From Paracyclopina nana (taxonomy: Eukaryota > Arthropoda > Copepoda > Cyclopoida > Cyclopettidae): 64,000 nt of DNA. The stretch is taken from positions 6,262,001-6,326,000 of the forward strand of contig JAGUCH010000005.1 of the NCBI GenBank assembly GCA_019096065.1, read 5' to 3'. The notes beneath the pieces are model-generated. The model was not told where the DNA came from and did no database searches. It was given only the letters and a program-made list of their open reading frames with translations. The position numbers and the translations under genes were made by a program. Positions 1-11,423 of the stretch are shown here, piece by piece. The first letter of the stretch is position 1. Each line of letters begins with the position of its first letter.

Positions 1-2452
1 GAATCATTCGCCAAATGGACGAAGTCAAAACAAACTATGCAAAGCCCGTTATTTCACCACCGAGCATTCGAGGTTTTTTCTTCTGCAGTTTGAACATCAA
101 TGCGACAATTTTTGTGCAGATATTTTTCCTACTTCTTTTTGGCTGTGGGCAAAATCGCGCACTTTGCATGCACAACACAGCATAAGTACAGTGGAGAATG
201 AAACACCCTGCCAAGAAGCAAGTGAAGAATCCAGGGGGCCGAAACGGAGGAAAAATTGGCAAAAGAAAATGCTTTTTGCGAAGCAGACTTGCAGTGATTA
301 AGAAAGTGGAACAGCCAGAAATCCGATCCCAGTTAATGGCTGCCCTCAATCTATGGCTGATCATATCGTTTTTGCACGTTTGAACATCATGCCAGCAGAC
401 TATTGCAAATCTACTTCAATCACAAGACGAAACCAGCTAATTTCAGTAATATTCCAGTATTTTAGTGCTAATCCAGCCATATTCTGACAAAACTGGTGCG
501 AATCTCAATTTTGCTCAGGTCTTGCCAATTATTTGGGTGTGTTCATCTAAATTAAGTTTTTAAAAACTAAAAGAAATTTGATTGTCTTATTGTCACAATT
601 TTTTGCATAAGACGATTTTCCCATGAGCTGAGTAGATGAACACCGCATGAATATAGCTTCTTGCGCTCATGCATTACTGCTCTACGTGCTGCAGCAGAGC
701 CTAGAAAAAAGAATCATAAATCGAAATTGTAGTACACCCTGTATTTTTATTCTCTGCCCCCCTCCGAAGTCGGGACGGTCCATGTCTAGACTTGCATTTC
801 GGCGTCTAGAAATGATTTTGGAACATCTGCAATTAGATCCCCTTTAAGCCACCCAACCTCTCCGCGAGGTCTGTCTCTCCATTTTATTGGTCAATTCAAA
901 GACAAAAGGTTGAAAGTAATTACAAGCACGCTGCAAAGTGGCCGTAAAAAGGCCATTTTTGCTGCCGATGGATGAAGAACTATGATGATGCTCAAAAGAT
1001 GATTGAGTCATTCGAAGCCGCTGTAAAAAAATCATTGGAATACTCAGCCTCCTTAAAGTGGAATAAACTCAGTTTTAGGGCCAGTTACCTCTCAAAAATG
1101 CTGTAGTGCTATGTGCCACCACCTCCATCGCAATTGTTTGCTGCCAAAAGTAAGCCGGCGCTTGGCTCTAAAAAATAAAAGAGCGGCAACATGCTAATTA
1201 GTATGTTAATGCACCAACAGGCCTAAATACGTACGTAGTATGTATGTGGGCCCAACTTTGGAGAATTCACAAAATTCATTCGCATTCCATGTTTGGCAAC
1301 GATCGAGCCAATGCATAATGTCGTCGGTAGCTACAATGACTTCTTTTCTGCGCACCAAAAAAAGCCTGAGGCCTTTTGCCAACTGTAAATTAGAGTTTCG
1401 GGTTTGCAAAACCAATAACGAACTGCCTCTACTCCACATGCTTCTTAAATCAATATTAAATGCATTGTATGATTTTAAAAGCTCATAGTGAAAATGAGCA
1501 AAATGTTATCTGGGTTTCAATTCTTATTTTAAAATACTTTTGGAGACCAAGCAGCTGATTCACGAGTTTTTACAATTAAGCAGTTGAACGCATGCCTTTT
1601 GGCAAAGAAGAATGGAGCAGTTACTTTTAAAAAATGACTCTATGCTACATTGGCATGCAGGGTCAAAATGCAGAGCTAGAAGAAAAAATTGCAGTCCTTT
1701 TCGCATAGCAGATGGCTATCACCAACATTGAATTGGCTGCATCCATACACACTTTTGAGCGCCTCCTGGTGCCCATTTGAGTGAAGCTTCGTTGACAAAA
1801 ATGAACTGTGACATCGTTATAATTTACTTTAAACACCTATAGTACAGCATGATGTGTGGAAATGCATAGGATTTAGCGAGATGCTATCGTAACTAATTGC
1901 TTTTTCCTGTCATAAATTAGCACTTTTCATGAGCCTTTTCGGTTACTCTACGCTGCTGTCTCGGTGACTTTGTATTTTTCCCAATTGAAATAGTCTAATC
2001 AGCCGGTAATTGCTTCCTTTTTTGGACTTTATTCTTTTCTACGGCAAATTCTGCTCACAATTCGGCTCTTTGGGCTATTTTTCAATAATGACGCAACTTT
2101 GACGCCCAAATGATGGTCACGCAACCTATTGTATTCTGCCCTCGTGCGTTTGGCAGCTTCGTAGGAAACAGTGATGCATTTATTGCACAATCAAGTCATT
2201 TTTTAACATAAAGGATGTGTTCAAGACGCCGGTTTTTCGGCTTGCAAAACCGCATTCTGTCAGTCTAAACAACATTTGCCCACGTCCATTATGCCAACTT
2301 TGCATTTTTGCCACTTCTTGACTAAGGGCCTGTTCACCTGCTTATTATAACCATGATCATAGACGCAGAAGATAATGAGCCGTAGGCGTGGTTCACCTCC
2401 AATAATGTGATCACATTATCATGCAATTATCATGCATTTGCAAAATCATTTC
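1..2452. other. AT-rich intergenic DNA, no gene seen
   Basis: Only short open frames without recognisable domains, splice logic or codon bias are present. Near 2328-2400 there are partial end sequences of two MITE families described below: a GGGCCTGTTCACCTGC end and an AAGATAATGAGCC end. This is presumably intergenic DNA between abd-A, outside the window, and mir-iab-4. Confidence 0.6.
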
Positions 2453-2455
2453 TTA

Positions 2456-2839
2456 AGCTTGTTCTCATAAAACTCAGTAAGGCAGGCAGTAAGCAAAGCA
2501 AGGCACTTTGGAAGCTCATAACTCAGTAAGTACTGAGACGATTGGAACCAAATTTGGAGGGATTCATAAGAGCGTATAGAAGAATCTTCATGTCAATTTT
2601 CATCCGGATCGGAGGTCTCTAAAGGGGTGGCTGATTTTTCTCCCTTGCTTAACTGATTTGCCTCACTTTCAGTAAGGCGACCTTAGCGTCCTCCAATCCG
2701 GATGAAAATTGGCATGAAGATTCTTCAATACGTCCTCATGAATTCCTCCAAATTTGGTTCCAGTCGGACGAGTAGATGCTGAGATATAAGCGCGCAAAGT
2801 GCCTTGCTTACCTTATAGAAATGTTTATGAGAACAAGCT
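2456..2839. mobile_element. Foldback MITE family A, copy 1 (384 bp, TTA target duplication)
   Basis: The ends AGCTTGTTCTCATAAA and TTTATGAGAACAAGCT are inverted repeats, and the whole element reads as an imperfect palindrome; for example CCAAATTTGGAGGGATTCAT on the left is answered by ATGAATTCCTCCAAATTTGG on the right. TTA lies directly on both sides (2453-2455 and 2840-2842). A 3-bp TWA duplication points to a PIF/Harbinger-mobilised non-autonomous element. It carries no coding sequence. A second, left-truncated copy is at 21585-21942. Confidence 0.85.
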
Positions 2840-2842
2840 TTA

Positions 2843-5290
2843 GATTCAATTGGATGAAGCAAGCCAAAATTGGCTTGAAAGTCAGTCGTCTTTGCCTTTC
2901 CAAGAAGAATCCTAGGCGCATAGTACATTTTTTATCACAAAATAATTGAATAATTGTAGTCACACAATTCATAGTTCCGGTAAGTTGAATGTTGTGATTT
3001 AAAAACATCTTTTCCATGTAGCATTTTTCCCTATGCAAGACTCCAAGGCCACATTGAGCAACGAGTGAAACTAAAAAACATGCCTCATATTTAAAAAGAC
3101 ATGATGGAAACGTTTTCCTGTTGTCAGTCTTGTCGTAATTGCTTGCGTTTCTTTTGCATTCGCGATGGGAAAAAGTGCACTACCACCTGTAAGAAAACAC
3201 TAAAAAAGTGACTCCTGCACGATGCATTCTTGACAAATGGCATTTTTGTCAAATGGTGCATGAGTCAGCTTAAATCGCACTGAGTTTATTATATTCATCT
3301 TTTGAGTCCGAGGCAAAAATTCGTATCTTGGTGCACTTTCTATGCGTGCATTTTTATGCTGCATTATTCAGTTGGGTGTGTTCCCCCATTCTTATCAATT
3401 ATTTTGAGCACAAAATTGCCTTTTCGCCTGGGGCTTAATTTTTGCACAATCTTCTCACATATTTGCATGGTAGTTTTTCTGTAAAGCATGGCTGGGCTTT
3501 TTATGCTCCGTTCATGTCAGCAAAAAAGTCAGAAACTAATGTATCATCAGCCCTTTGCAGTAAATGCATTGCAACTTGGTTGAAAAAAATGGCGAAGCGA
3601 AAAGTAAGCTTTTGCAAATGCGACTTTTTTCGTGAAGGTGACATTTTTAAGGCTACTTCTTATAAAGAAAAAATCAAAGCTGCAATCAATTTCGCTTCAA
3701 AACTCGTAGCAAATGCATCAACTTTTAGAAAAGGGCCAATTTCAGTTATAACAGCTGGCAGGTCAATTCGTTTTCCTAATCTGGCTATTTTTTTTTGCAA
3801 CAATTGGATGTGCTGATTCAAGGGCAAAAAATCAGACACTCTTGAGCCAGACTCGACCGGTTTGCAAAATCTGCTTTTTCACAGCAGCAGTAGTTCGTAA
3901 TGTAGCCGGTGCACGCACACAATTGAAGTCTGTCCGCAACATTGCCTATTAAACTCGTTTTATTTTCAATTAGTACATGTGGTTCCAGCAGAATTCATTT
4001 GGCGGAAAGCAAATTACGGAAAAACGTGCCTCAACATTGTAAAGCTGGCAATAAATGATGCATTTTTAGATGATTATCTCATTACCGTCGTCGTTAGAGC
4101 TGCTACGTGGATTACAGCCATTTTATGCAAGAATAAAGCCACTTTGTCCCTCTGCGTTTCTGATACGATTCACATGCAAATTCCCATTGTAGTACACAAT
4201 TTCGTGACATTAAAAGGTTTTGAGCAAAGAGAGGCGGAGCTTTCGGCAAAAACGCCAGCCCTCTATGTTATGCTTTGGAGGGGATTAGATCATAAAAACT
4301 TGGTAGCAAGCCTTTGTACAATCGTCACAGACGCTAGGGTTGCTTTCGCATATCAAAATCCAGCATACATACTTTTACTGGAATATTTTCGCTCATCTTA
4401 GTCATTCTATTTGGTGCCCAGTTTCGCTTTTTCCTCAACTCATACTTGAATTTCAAGCTTTAACAAAAACAAAAAATGACAGTGTATGTTATGCATGAGT
4501 TCGCTTTTGACCAACTCTAAGTAGCGTACATTTTCAGCTCTGTATCATCAAAGAAGTTGTGACTTTTCGCCCCATTAATCATTTACTACATCCTCGTTTC
4601 CCATCATTTTGTGAAATCAAGAGGGCGAGCCCAATGATGACGAAAAGAAGGCTTTTCATCAGATAATTTTGTTCTCCTATGATTTAGGAGCCATTTCGCC
4701 GTAAAATCGGTTGTCGTGCCTCTTTTATTATCGAGTGAACAAACAAAGTCTGGTTATGCCTATCACAAACCCATAATAAAAAGTATGTGTGAGTGTAGTT
4801 GCAATTGTTTTGTGTGTGCGCGCGCGCGCGAGTCGTTTCCCATTTCCTTTCAGCCCTCTGAAATATGGGCTGAAAAGCATGCACAGTGGTTTTAGAGGGT
4901 AGGTTTTTTTTATTATAATACTTTTCTCGGTCGTAAGAATTTTGAAGTCCATTGCGTGAGCGTGGAGGAGATCTTAATAGAGACATTGGCAATTATGTAG
5001 ATGATGCACTCGACTCTTTTTGGCTCAGGCCTCGCCTTAGCTCAAGCTTAAAGGGCCGCTGAATACTATTGGCAAAATCTGAGAAAAGTTGTAGCAGCAG
5101 CAGCAGCAGCAGCGGCAGCAGCCGGCGCTAAGTATCGAGAGAGCTGTCGCTATATGCTATGTGTGCAAAACTTTGCACAAGCCCTGAGCTGACTGCTTCA
5201 TCAAAGGATAGGCGTCCTCAGACACAATAGCCTGCAAATATATCATCCCAACTCTTGCCAGCTCAAGTAGAAAAAGAAAAAAATTATATT
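2843..5290. other. AT-rich intergenic DNA, no gene supported
   Basis: Two open frames of 124 and 140 codons (3442-3816 and 3979-4401) have no recognisable domain, no GC-ending codon bias like the real genes here, and no promoter or splice context, so I do not call them. A GT/GC dinucleotide tract lies at about 4812-4831 and an AGC/GGC trinucleotide tract at about 5094-5123. Confidence 0.55.
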
Positions 5291-5362
5291 TGACCCCGAC
5301 GTGATTCGAACACGCAGCCTTCTGATCTGGAGTCAGACGCGCTACCGTTGCGCCACGGAGTC
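5291..5362 (-). tRNA. tRNA-Trp (anticodon CCA)
   Basis: Read on the minus strand, the 72-nt sequence folds as a complete cloverleaf. The acceptor stem pairs GACTCCG with CGGGGTC, followed by discriminator A. The D arm is GGCGCAACGGTAGCGC, which also fits the A box. The anticodon stem is TCTGA/TCAGA around loop CTCCAGA, giving anticodon CCA, and the T arm has GTTCGAAT, the B box. It is nearly identical to animal tRNA-Trp as I recall it. There is no intron, and the stems and invariant positions are intact, so it is probably functional. Confidence 0.96.
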
Positions 5363-6679
5363 ACTCATGACTACTGATAAATTTGCTTGCTTCAAGTTTT
5401 GCTCCGCTCGGCTTCTTCGAAAGTAAAGGGCCAGCCAAAGCCCAGAGGAAACTTGATCGTCTTGCATGACACGTAGAAGACAGCCAGCATCAACCATGAT
5501 TGTAGCTGTCCCAGCATGAAAGTTGCTAGTTCTCTCATAAAAAGAACCCCATATCTCAAGTATTCCTTTTTTTGATAGCCAGCCAGAAAATCCCCTTCCT
5601 TTACCTTAGGACAAAGAAATGGCCGATCGTTAAGATGGCTGCTCGCCGATATGCGAAATATTCTTATCCCAGGTCAATAATTTTACGCAGACATTTTTTT
5701 GCGGACGCGCCACAAAGGAATTTTGCAGGGAACCTCTTTTTATTTAACTGTAGCCAGACACCAACTACGGGGGGCATTGACCACCAATTTTTAATTCTCA
5801 ATAAATTTCCACGTACGTTTTCAATGCTTCACTCGCTTTTTAATCGCAATTTTGCATTAGACAAAAGTAGCGCAGTTTTATCGCAATTTTGCATTAGAAA
5901 AAAGTAGCAGACGTGGACAAAAGCACAGAAGTTGCAGCAAAAAGGCCTCGTGATCCTCAAATGCACACATGTTGTTGTTACCATTTGAAACTCCACATGG
6001 ATTGAGGGTGAGATGAAGCCATAAATTGCTCATTTCAGCCTCTCTTTATTGTTTACCTTTTCTCATCATCGTAGTAGACACAGGTGTTTATGTATTGCTT
6101 TTTGCATAAAAAACGTATAAAAGATTCCGCGAAATGGTGCCATTAACAAGGTAGTTAAACTCTTGCTTAGCAACTTGAAAAGATCACTCAATTAATGCTT
6201 GTGAGGAGGCAAAAATCCTGCCGGCAACTGCGCAACCCTCGGGACTTTTTAATGACACGTTAAAGTCGAGCAGCAAAAAAAGTGGTGATTGGTTTTTAAT
6301 GGCCGAAAAAGCCCCAAAACACCCTTGTAGCTGCTGGTCATCAAAAAACCATAATACGACAGTTTTAAAGCCCGCGAAAGGACACAATAAATCAATTGGA
6401 AGTGTGACTTTAAGGAAAATAAACTTTTCACCCAGCTCCTTGTGTTGACCCTATAAAAAGTAATGCATTCAAAAAAGCGCGTTTTATGATCATGGTGGGA
6501 AAAATCATGAGAAAGGTAGCAAACTGACTTTATAGGGTGTTCACCTATGCCTCTTTTCTTTAAAATCTTACGGCATCCTTAATTGAAATGTTTAAGTTTT
6601 CGCGCTTTTGGTTAATCGAAACACTTCAAATTCATATGACCAAAAGTGGTCTACTTGAAGTTATCAAAAGTGAGAAAAA
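5363..6679. other. Intergenic DNA, no gene seen
   Basis: No credible coding sequence. Short inverted segments occur, such as CCCTATAAAAAGT near 6440 against ACTTTATAGGG near 6530, and a TTCACCTAT end near 6541 answered by ATAGGTGAA near 6894. They suggest further decayed MITEs around the better preserved copy at 6680-6834. Confidence 0.5.
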
Positions 6680-6834
6680 GGCTCATTATCTTCCTTGTCT
6701 TTGATCGTGGCTTGGTTACGGTTGTTATCGCTTCTTATTTACTGACATCGCAACCTCGTCAGTAAATAAGAACCGATAACAACCGCAACCATGCTACGAT
6801 CAAAGACGCGGAAGATAATGAGCCAAAATGATCA
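6680..6834. mobile_element. Palindromic MITE, GGCTCATTATCTTCC end type (155 bp, AAA duplication)
   Basis: The left end GGCTCATTATCTTCC and right end GGAAGATAATGAGCC are exact inverse repeats, and the arms continue as near-complete inverted repeats to the centre (CAGTAAATAAGAA answers TTCTTATTTACTG). AAA flanks it on both sides (6677-6679 and 6835-6837). Right-end fragments of the same sequence are seen near 2370 and 21100. It resembles the GGCTTAGTCT palindromes in architecture and in having a 3-bp duplication. Confidence 0.8.
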
Positions 6835-7137
6835 GTACTGAAATAGGAGGCTCAGGAAAAACGCAATTTAACGGAAGGGAACCATTTCTTTTATAGGTGA
6901 ACAAAGCATAAAATTGGGCGAATTTAGATTTGTATCAGGAGTATTTGCAGAATACAGCTGATGGAAGCCAGGGTTGACTAATTCATTTCAATACATTATT
7001 GAGACTGATTGGCTTAAACGTATGTTTAGGAGCAGATCTTTGGGTTTTTTTTGAAAATCATCCACCATATGGGTTAAGGTTTTTAAACTGTATTGAGCAT
7101 ATTTTTCCATTTCTAATTATTTAGCTTTCAGCATTAA

Positions 7138-7622
7138 TGCCCTGTTCATTTACGACGACAATTTCAGTCGTAACTTCTGGAGTCTTACAAAAAATTTTCG
7201 TTATTCTATAACGTCAAAAACTGTCTTAAATCAGCGTAAGACCTGTCGTTAGCGTACGAATCGGGCAAGTGAGTTGGTCAAGTTAAGCGCTTGCTAGCTA
7301 GGGTTGACTAAATTAACTTTGTTTTGCCTTTGTACAAGGGCTAGCCTTCAAAACTTACGTTGTTTTAGTCTGCCCTAACGTAAGAATGAGTTTTCAACAA
7401 GTAAAGCCGGCCTGCTAGGGTCGACTAAAACATATTGCTAGGTCTATCATTAATGCGATTCTTTCCAAAGTTGCATTAGTTTAGTCAATCCTAGAGGCAT
7501 CAATAACATAACAACAGCTCTTAAAAACTACGACAGCTTATAGAAATTCGTGGAGCTACGACAACTTTTTTCGTAGGGTAAGTCAAGAAAGTTACGAAAA
7601 AGTAGAGTAGATGAACAGGGCA
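7138..7622. mobile_element. MITE family C (485 bp, TAA duplication)
   Basis: TAA (7135-7137) is followed by TGCCCTGTTCATTTAC, and the right end reads GTAGATGAACAGGGCA followed by TAA (7623-7625). The terminal inverted repeat plus TAA duplication fits a PIF/Harbinger-type MITE. The interior has inverted blocks, with CTAGGGTTGACTAAA against TTTAGTCAATCCTAG, and no coding capacity. Confidence 0.82.
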
Positions 7623-7682
7623 TAAAAGTTGAAGAAAAATGATTTTTTCATGAAAAAATGCTTACGAATATTTGATGAAGTA

Positions 7683-7850
7683 GGCTTAGTCTTTCGCAAG
7701 TTTTGCATAGTCACGCTATTTAAATAGCTCATAACATAAAACGTATTTAAATAGCAGCTATTTAAATACATCCAGAGGCTATTTAAATGCATTTTATGCT
7801 ATGAGCTATTTAAATAGCGTGACTATGCAAAACTTGCGAAAGACTAAGCC
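7683..7850. mobile_element. Palindromic MITE family E, copy 1 (168 bp, GTA duplication)
   Basis: The element begins GGCTTAGTCTTTCGCAAG and ends with its reverse complement. The arms include repeated CTATTTAAATAG palindromes, so it would fold into one long hairpin. GTA is duplicated at 7680-7682 and 7851-7853. A copy of exactly the same length is at 14189-14356 with a different 3-bp duplication (TTA). Confidence 0.88.
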
Positions 7851-9623
7851 GTAGTCAAGTATGGAAATATTGCTCAGTGCCAAACTTGACTTGTTTATAG
7901 GAGGCAAAAGGCAGTAAGCAGCATATAAGCTCCAGTCAACTTTTCCGTTAAGGTATTTTTCAAACTTATTCAAGGCAATCGACAATGTAATTCGATCCAA
8001 AGCCTTTTGATCTCTTATCAGGCTTGTTCACATGAATAATTTTTGCAATACATTTGAAACATTTAGTGGACACTTTTATTGCTGGGATCAGCTAAAGCAT
8101 GTATTGAATTATTCATATCCGCTGCAAAGAGCTTTGATAGCACTGGCCTATTTTTTTGTCGCATTCGGTTCGCGTGTGCAAAAACTTTTCGCTCATTTCG
8201 CGTGACATTTTTCTGCGCTCTGCGGAGGGAAAAGCCTGCAAAATATTCTAGCTGCGCTAATGATTTTCTGCTCTTAAAGTTACAGCTTTTTTAAACGTTG
8301 CCCGGAATTTTATTCGATCTCAAAAGGTCAAGTTTGGCAAATTTTGACGGCTTTAAAAGGCTGCTCTGCTGATGGCATTTTATGGCCCACCACAGCAAAC
8401 ACACAACGAATGATGAATGAAGCATTTCTGAGCTGCTAAAGGAATTGGCTGGTCGAGATTTTTGGCCAATCTCAAATAACAGCACACCCACATGTCTGTT
8501 TTAACGAATGCTTGGCTGCTATCAGAGATCTGAGAAAATATCATGTCAAACGGTTTTTATTGAGTTGGCCGACCAAAGTTGACAAGATCGCGAGGAGTTG
8601 CGCCGATTGCGCTAAGAGTCAATGAAAGCGGCCCTTTAAAAACCGACTCCCAAGACTACTACTACACACACACAGGGGGCGAGTGCAAAAATTATCATTG
8701 CCATGCAAGTCTTTACATTTACACAATATAGCCCTTTATCTGCATACAAAGGCCTTCCAGAGGCTATAAAGGCCAATTAGGCAGACCTGTGCAAATCCTC
8801 ATTCTCCATTATCCACTCTCAAGTTCCGTAGTTGTGATGGTTAATTCTATTTTTGTGGAAGAGAAAAAGTTGCCCAGTGTGATGAGCTTTTTGGCAAGGC
8901 GCCCTGCCGCAAAGCAAGTGAGGCTTAAATAAACTCTGCACTCACTCCATCTTCTCCTCCTCCAATTTAGGGATGAGAAGAGCAAATAAAATGAGAAATG
9001 AAGCAATTTTCGACTCGTCACACCGCATTGAACTCCCAAATGCAATAAATATTTACGGCCATACTGTGAGCATGGAATCATCGTGATTGCCTCATAAAAG
9101 GATCATCCAATAATAACTTATTTCTCAATTATTTTCTTCGGTCCTCAGATGTTCAACTTCTGAAAAAATGGACCTGGGCCATAAAAGCTCCTTGCTGCCA
9201 TTCAAAGTGGTTTTTTTTGGCATGAAATCATTTTTAAAAGAACAGCTAGTTCTTGAGAAAGAATGACTTTGTGCTTTTGAAAAGTGCCATCATGATTTGT
9301 GGAGTGACTCCCTATAATTAATGAAACTATTAATTCGGATACAGACATTAGCCGACTGTATTTATGGGCTAATGACAAGTCGTTTTTCACTTTTTATGTG
9401 CGACACTAATAGAAATAATAATGCAAACAAAGTGGGCATAAAATAATTCATAAAAACCTTTTTGTTGGTGTATCTATGCACTACTGCTAAAGCGAAAAAA
9501 AAGCGCCGTCAGCTGCACGGGCATAAACAAAAGTAGAACATAAATGTGTGACATATTTTACGGCCAACTTGCGAATTGAGAAGTAACAAATGATGGGACA
9601 AATCCACGGTTATTGATAATTAA
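7851..9623. other. Intergenic DNA, no gene seen
   Basis: No coding sequence, RNA gene or well-defined transposon end could be supported here. Confidence 0.5.
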
Positions 9624-10211
9624 GGCCTGGTTCACCTGCGATATTATGCTGATATTTGCAAATATGACCGCTAATCTTCTTTGATATTTTTTTCTACGGA
9701 ATCGGTCTTTTGGCACAAAAAGCCATCCTAACATGGTTTCAAACATCTCAGTTTCTCATTATTTCACTCCGTATTTTGACAAAATATCAGATATTAGGCC
9801 AATTTCACAAAGACAAGCTAAAAAAAGCAAGGTACTTTTGAGGCTTATAGCTCAGCAACTACTGAGTCGATTGGCACCAAATTTGGTAGGATTCATAAGA
9901 AGAGCCTAATAAGCCACCATACCAAATTTCAAATGAATCTAAGGATCCCTTCCATAGGCTGACTTTACCTGCCTAAAAAGACCGGCTAGATACCTAGCTT
10001 TGCTTAGAAAATGACCTCCTCTAAACGGCCTCGGAACTTAACCAAATTTGGAACGCAGCTATTGGTTGACATTTTGATGAATCCTACCAAATTTGGTGCC
10101 AATACACTCAGTATTTGCTGAGATATTAGCCTCCAAAGAACCTAGCTTAGCTTGCCTTAGCTTGACTTCGATAATATGAAATTGGCCTATTATAAGCAGG
10201 TGAACCATGCC
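9624..10211. mobile_element. MITE family B, copy 1, interrupted by a family A-like element
   Basis: The left end GGCCTGGTTCACCTGC and right end GCAGGTGAACCATGCC are flanked by TAA (9621-9623 and 10212-10214). Intact family B copies in this window are 222 bp, whereas this one is 588 bp because a diverged foldback lies inside it at about 9803-10183. The foldback carries the CCAAATTTGGTAGGATTCAT and ATCCTACCAAATTTGG arms typical of family A. This is a nested insertion. Confidence 0.8.
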
Positions 10212-10445
10212 TAAGGTAGCATTATTTGGTCAGCCCAAAGGTCGTAAAAAGGCTTCGTTATTTTTTGCTGGCTCAAAGTGCCAGGAATAAAGAGTATGTA
10301 TTATTAGTTGTATGTGGAAGCCGCCATTTTCCAACGGTTTATTTAGCATCATCATCGGGGGTCGCGTCGTCCAATTTATTAATTAGCGGGCGGGTCAAAG
10401 ATGCCGCCAATGAAGATGATGCCACCAGTTGATCCCACCAAAAGG

Positions 10446-10482
10446 TATAAATAGCCATCCATCATAGCGATGGCTATCAGTT
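10446..10482 (+). promoter_or_regulatory. TATA box plus TCAGTT initiator of the orphan gene at 10528
   Basis: TATAAATAG at 10446-10454 is followed 31-33 nt later by TCAGTT at 10477-10482, the arthropod initiator consensus, placing transcription start near 10479. The leader to the ATG at 10528 would then be about 49 nt. The same TATA/TCAGTT pairing is seen at 50199-50232. Confidence 0.8.
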
Positions 10483-10527
10483 CGATTTGAAATCTCGAAT
10501 CGCCCACATCTCCAATAAGAAATAATT

Positions 10528-11160
10528 ATGGCAAATTATTTCGACCCACTCGCCCCCTATGGCAGCGCTCCTGCCCGAGACTTCTTCAAAGAGGTCCAAA
10601 TGGAGAGACTCTTGGGAAGAGTCGACGTGGAGGTGCTCTGGAGGCTGATCGAGGTGCCCGACCACGACAAGCCCGTCTACGCCCACGCCTTCGACGCCCG
10701 CACGGGCGACCTGAGGTTCACCGTGCACGCCCCTCAGTGCAGGTGCCCACTCTGCCCCCTTTTCGGCCCGGGAAAGGTGGCCAACCTGAGGAGGCGCAAC
10801 CCCTTCCCTTACCTCACCGAGGTCGACCCCAACCTCCACTACGAAGAGGCCAGCCCCCACGACGGCCGCGGCCTCAGGTTCATCTGCCAGTGCACCGATT
10901 GCAAGCGCCACCAAATTGCCGCGAGGCAGAAGATGGAGGCCGCCAAGGATCACGTGAGGGACCACATGACCAACGACCCCGAGATCAGGAGCTGCTACCT
11001 CGACGAGAAAGCGCCCGGCCACAATCCCGACAAGTTCAGCCTCCAGTACTTCCTGCGGGCCATGGTCTACGAGCTGGTCGAGGTCATCCACGGAAGAATG
11101 ACCTTTGAGGTCACACCCGATCTGGAAGAAGACGACGATGAGTTCGCGGGACTCTATTGA
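10528..11160 (+). CDS. Orphan 210-aa protein with two CxCxxC motifs, intronless, inside the Hox cluster
   Basis: The single exon is strongly GC-rich with GC-ending codons against AT-rich surroundings, which marks a real and probably well-expressed gene. The start is the first ATG, 49 nt after a TATA/initiator promoter; AATAAA follows 55 nt after the stop. The protein is acidic at the C-terminus (EEDDDE at 200-205), has no signal peptide or membrane segment, and carries CRCPLC (71-76) and CQCTDC (120-125). These six cysteines are well placed to bind one or two zinc ions, which is inference. A basic patch follows each motif (LRRR, 87-90; KRH, 126-128). I do not recognise the family. The location is unusual: between mir-iab-4/Abd-B and the side where abd-A should lie. 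Confidence 0.9.
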   Translation: MANYFDPLAPYGSAPARDFFKEVQMERLLGRVDVEVLWRLIEVPDHDKPVYAHAFDARTGDLRFTVHAPQCRCPLCPLFGPGKVANLRRRNPFPYLTEVDPNLHYEEASPHDGRGLRFICQCTDCKRHQIAARQKMEAAKDHVRDHMTNDPEIRSCYLDEKAPGHNPDKFSLQYFLRAMVYELVEVIHGRMTFEVTPDLEEDDDEFAGLY

Positions 11161-11214
11161 CTTGTCATCTCTATCATTTATCATTTTGCTGTGTGCATGT
11201 TGTATCCATGTTAA

Positions 11215-11243
11215 AATAAAGCTCAAAGTTTATAAAAAAAAAA
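11215..11243 (+). promoter_or_regulatory. Poly(A) signal and downstream A10 tract
   Basis: AATAAA at 11215-11220 lies 55 nt after the stop of the 10528 gene. A run of ten A residues begins about 14 nt later (11234-11243). The spacing matches a cleavage and polyadenylation site. A genomic A-run exactly there could be chance, or the trace of a retrocopied poly(A) tail. Confidence 0.7.
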
Positions 11244-11423
11244 TCTCCATTTGGTTGTGCTCATTTCAATCGGATCATCTAGCTCTCGAATTCTAAAGTC
11301 ATGGCTAAGTTGCACCTTGCTAGCTAGCCTCAAAATGCTGGCTTTCTCCCTTATAATTGCCAGAAAGGGGCTCAACAATTACACATTGGTAGCTGTCTTC
11401 TGAGCTGAAATTTGCTAGACAGA

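Noticed and set aside
3442..4401. Two open frames of 124 and 140 codons on the plus strand
   Set aside because: Random-looking composition, no codon bias, no promoter or splice context, and no recognisable motif.
10477..11226. A 249-codon minus-strand frame opposite the orphan gene
   Set aside because: Antisense shadow caused by GC-ending codons; the plus strand has TATA, initiator and poly(A) signals.
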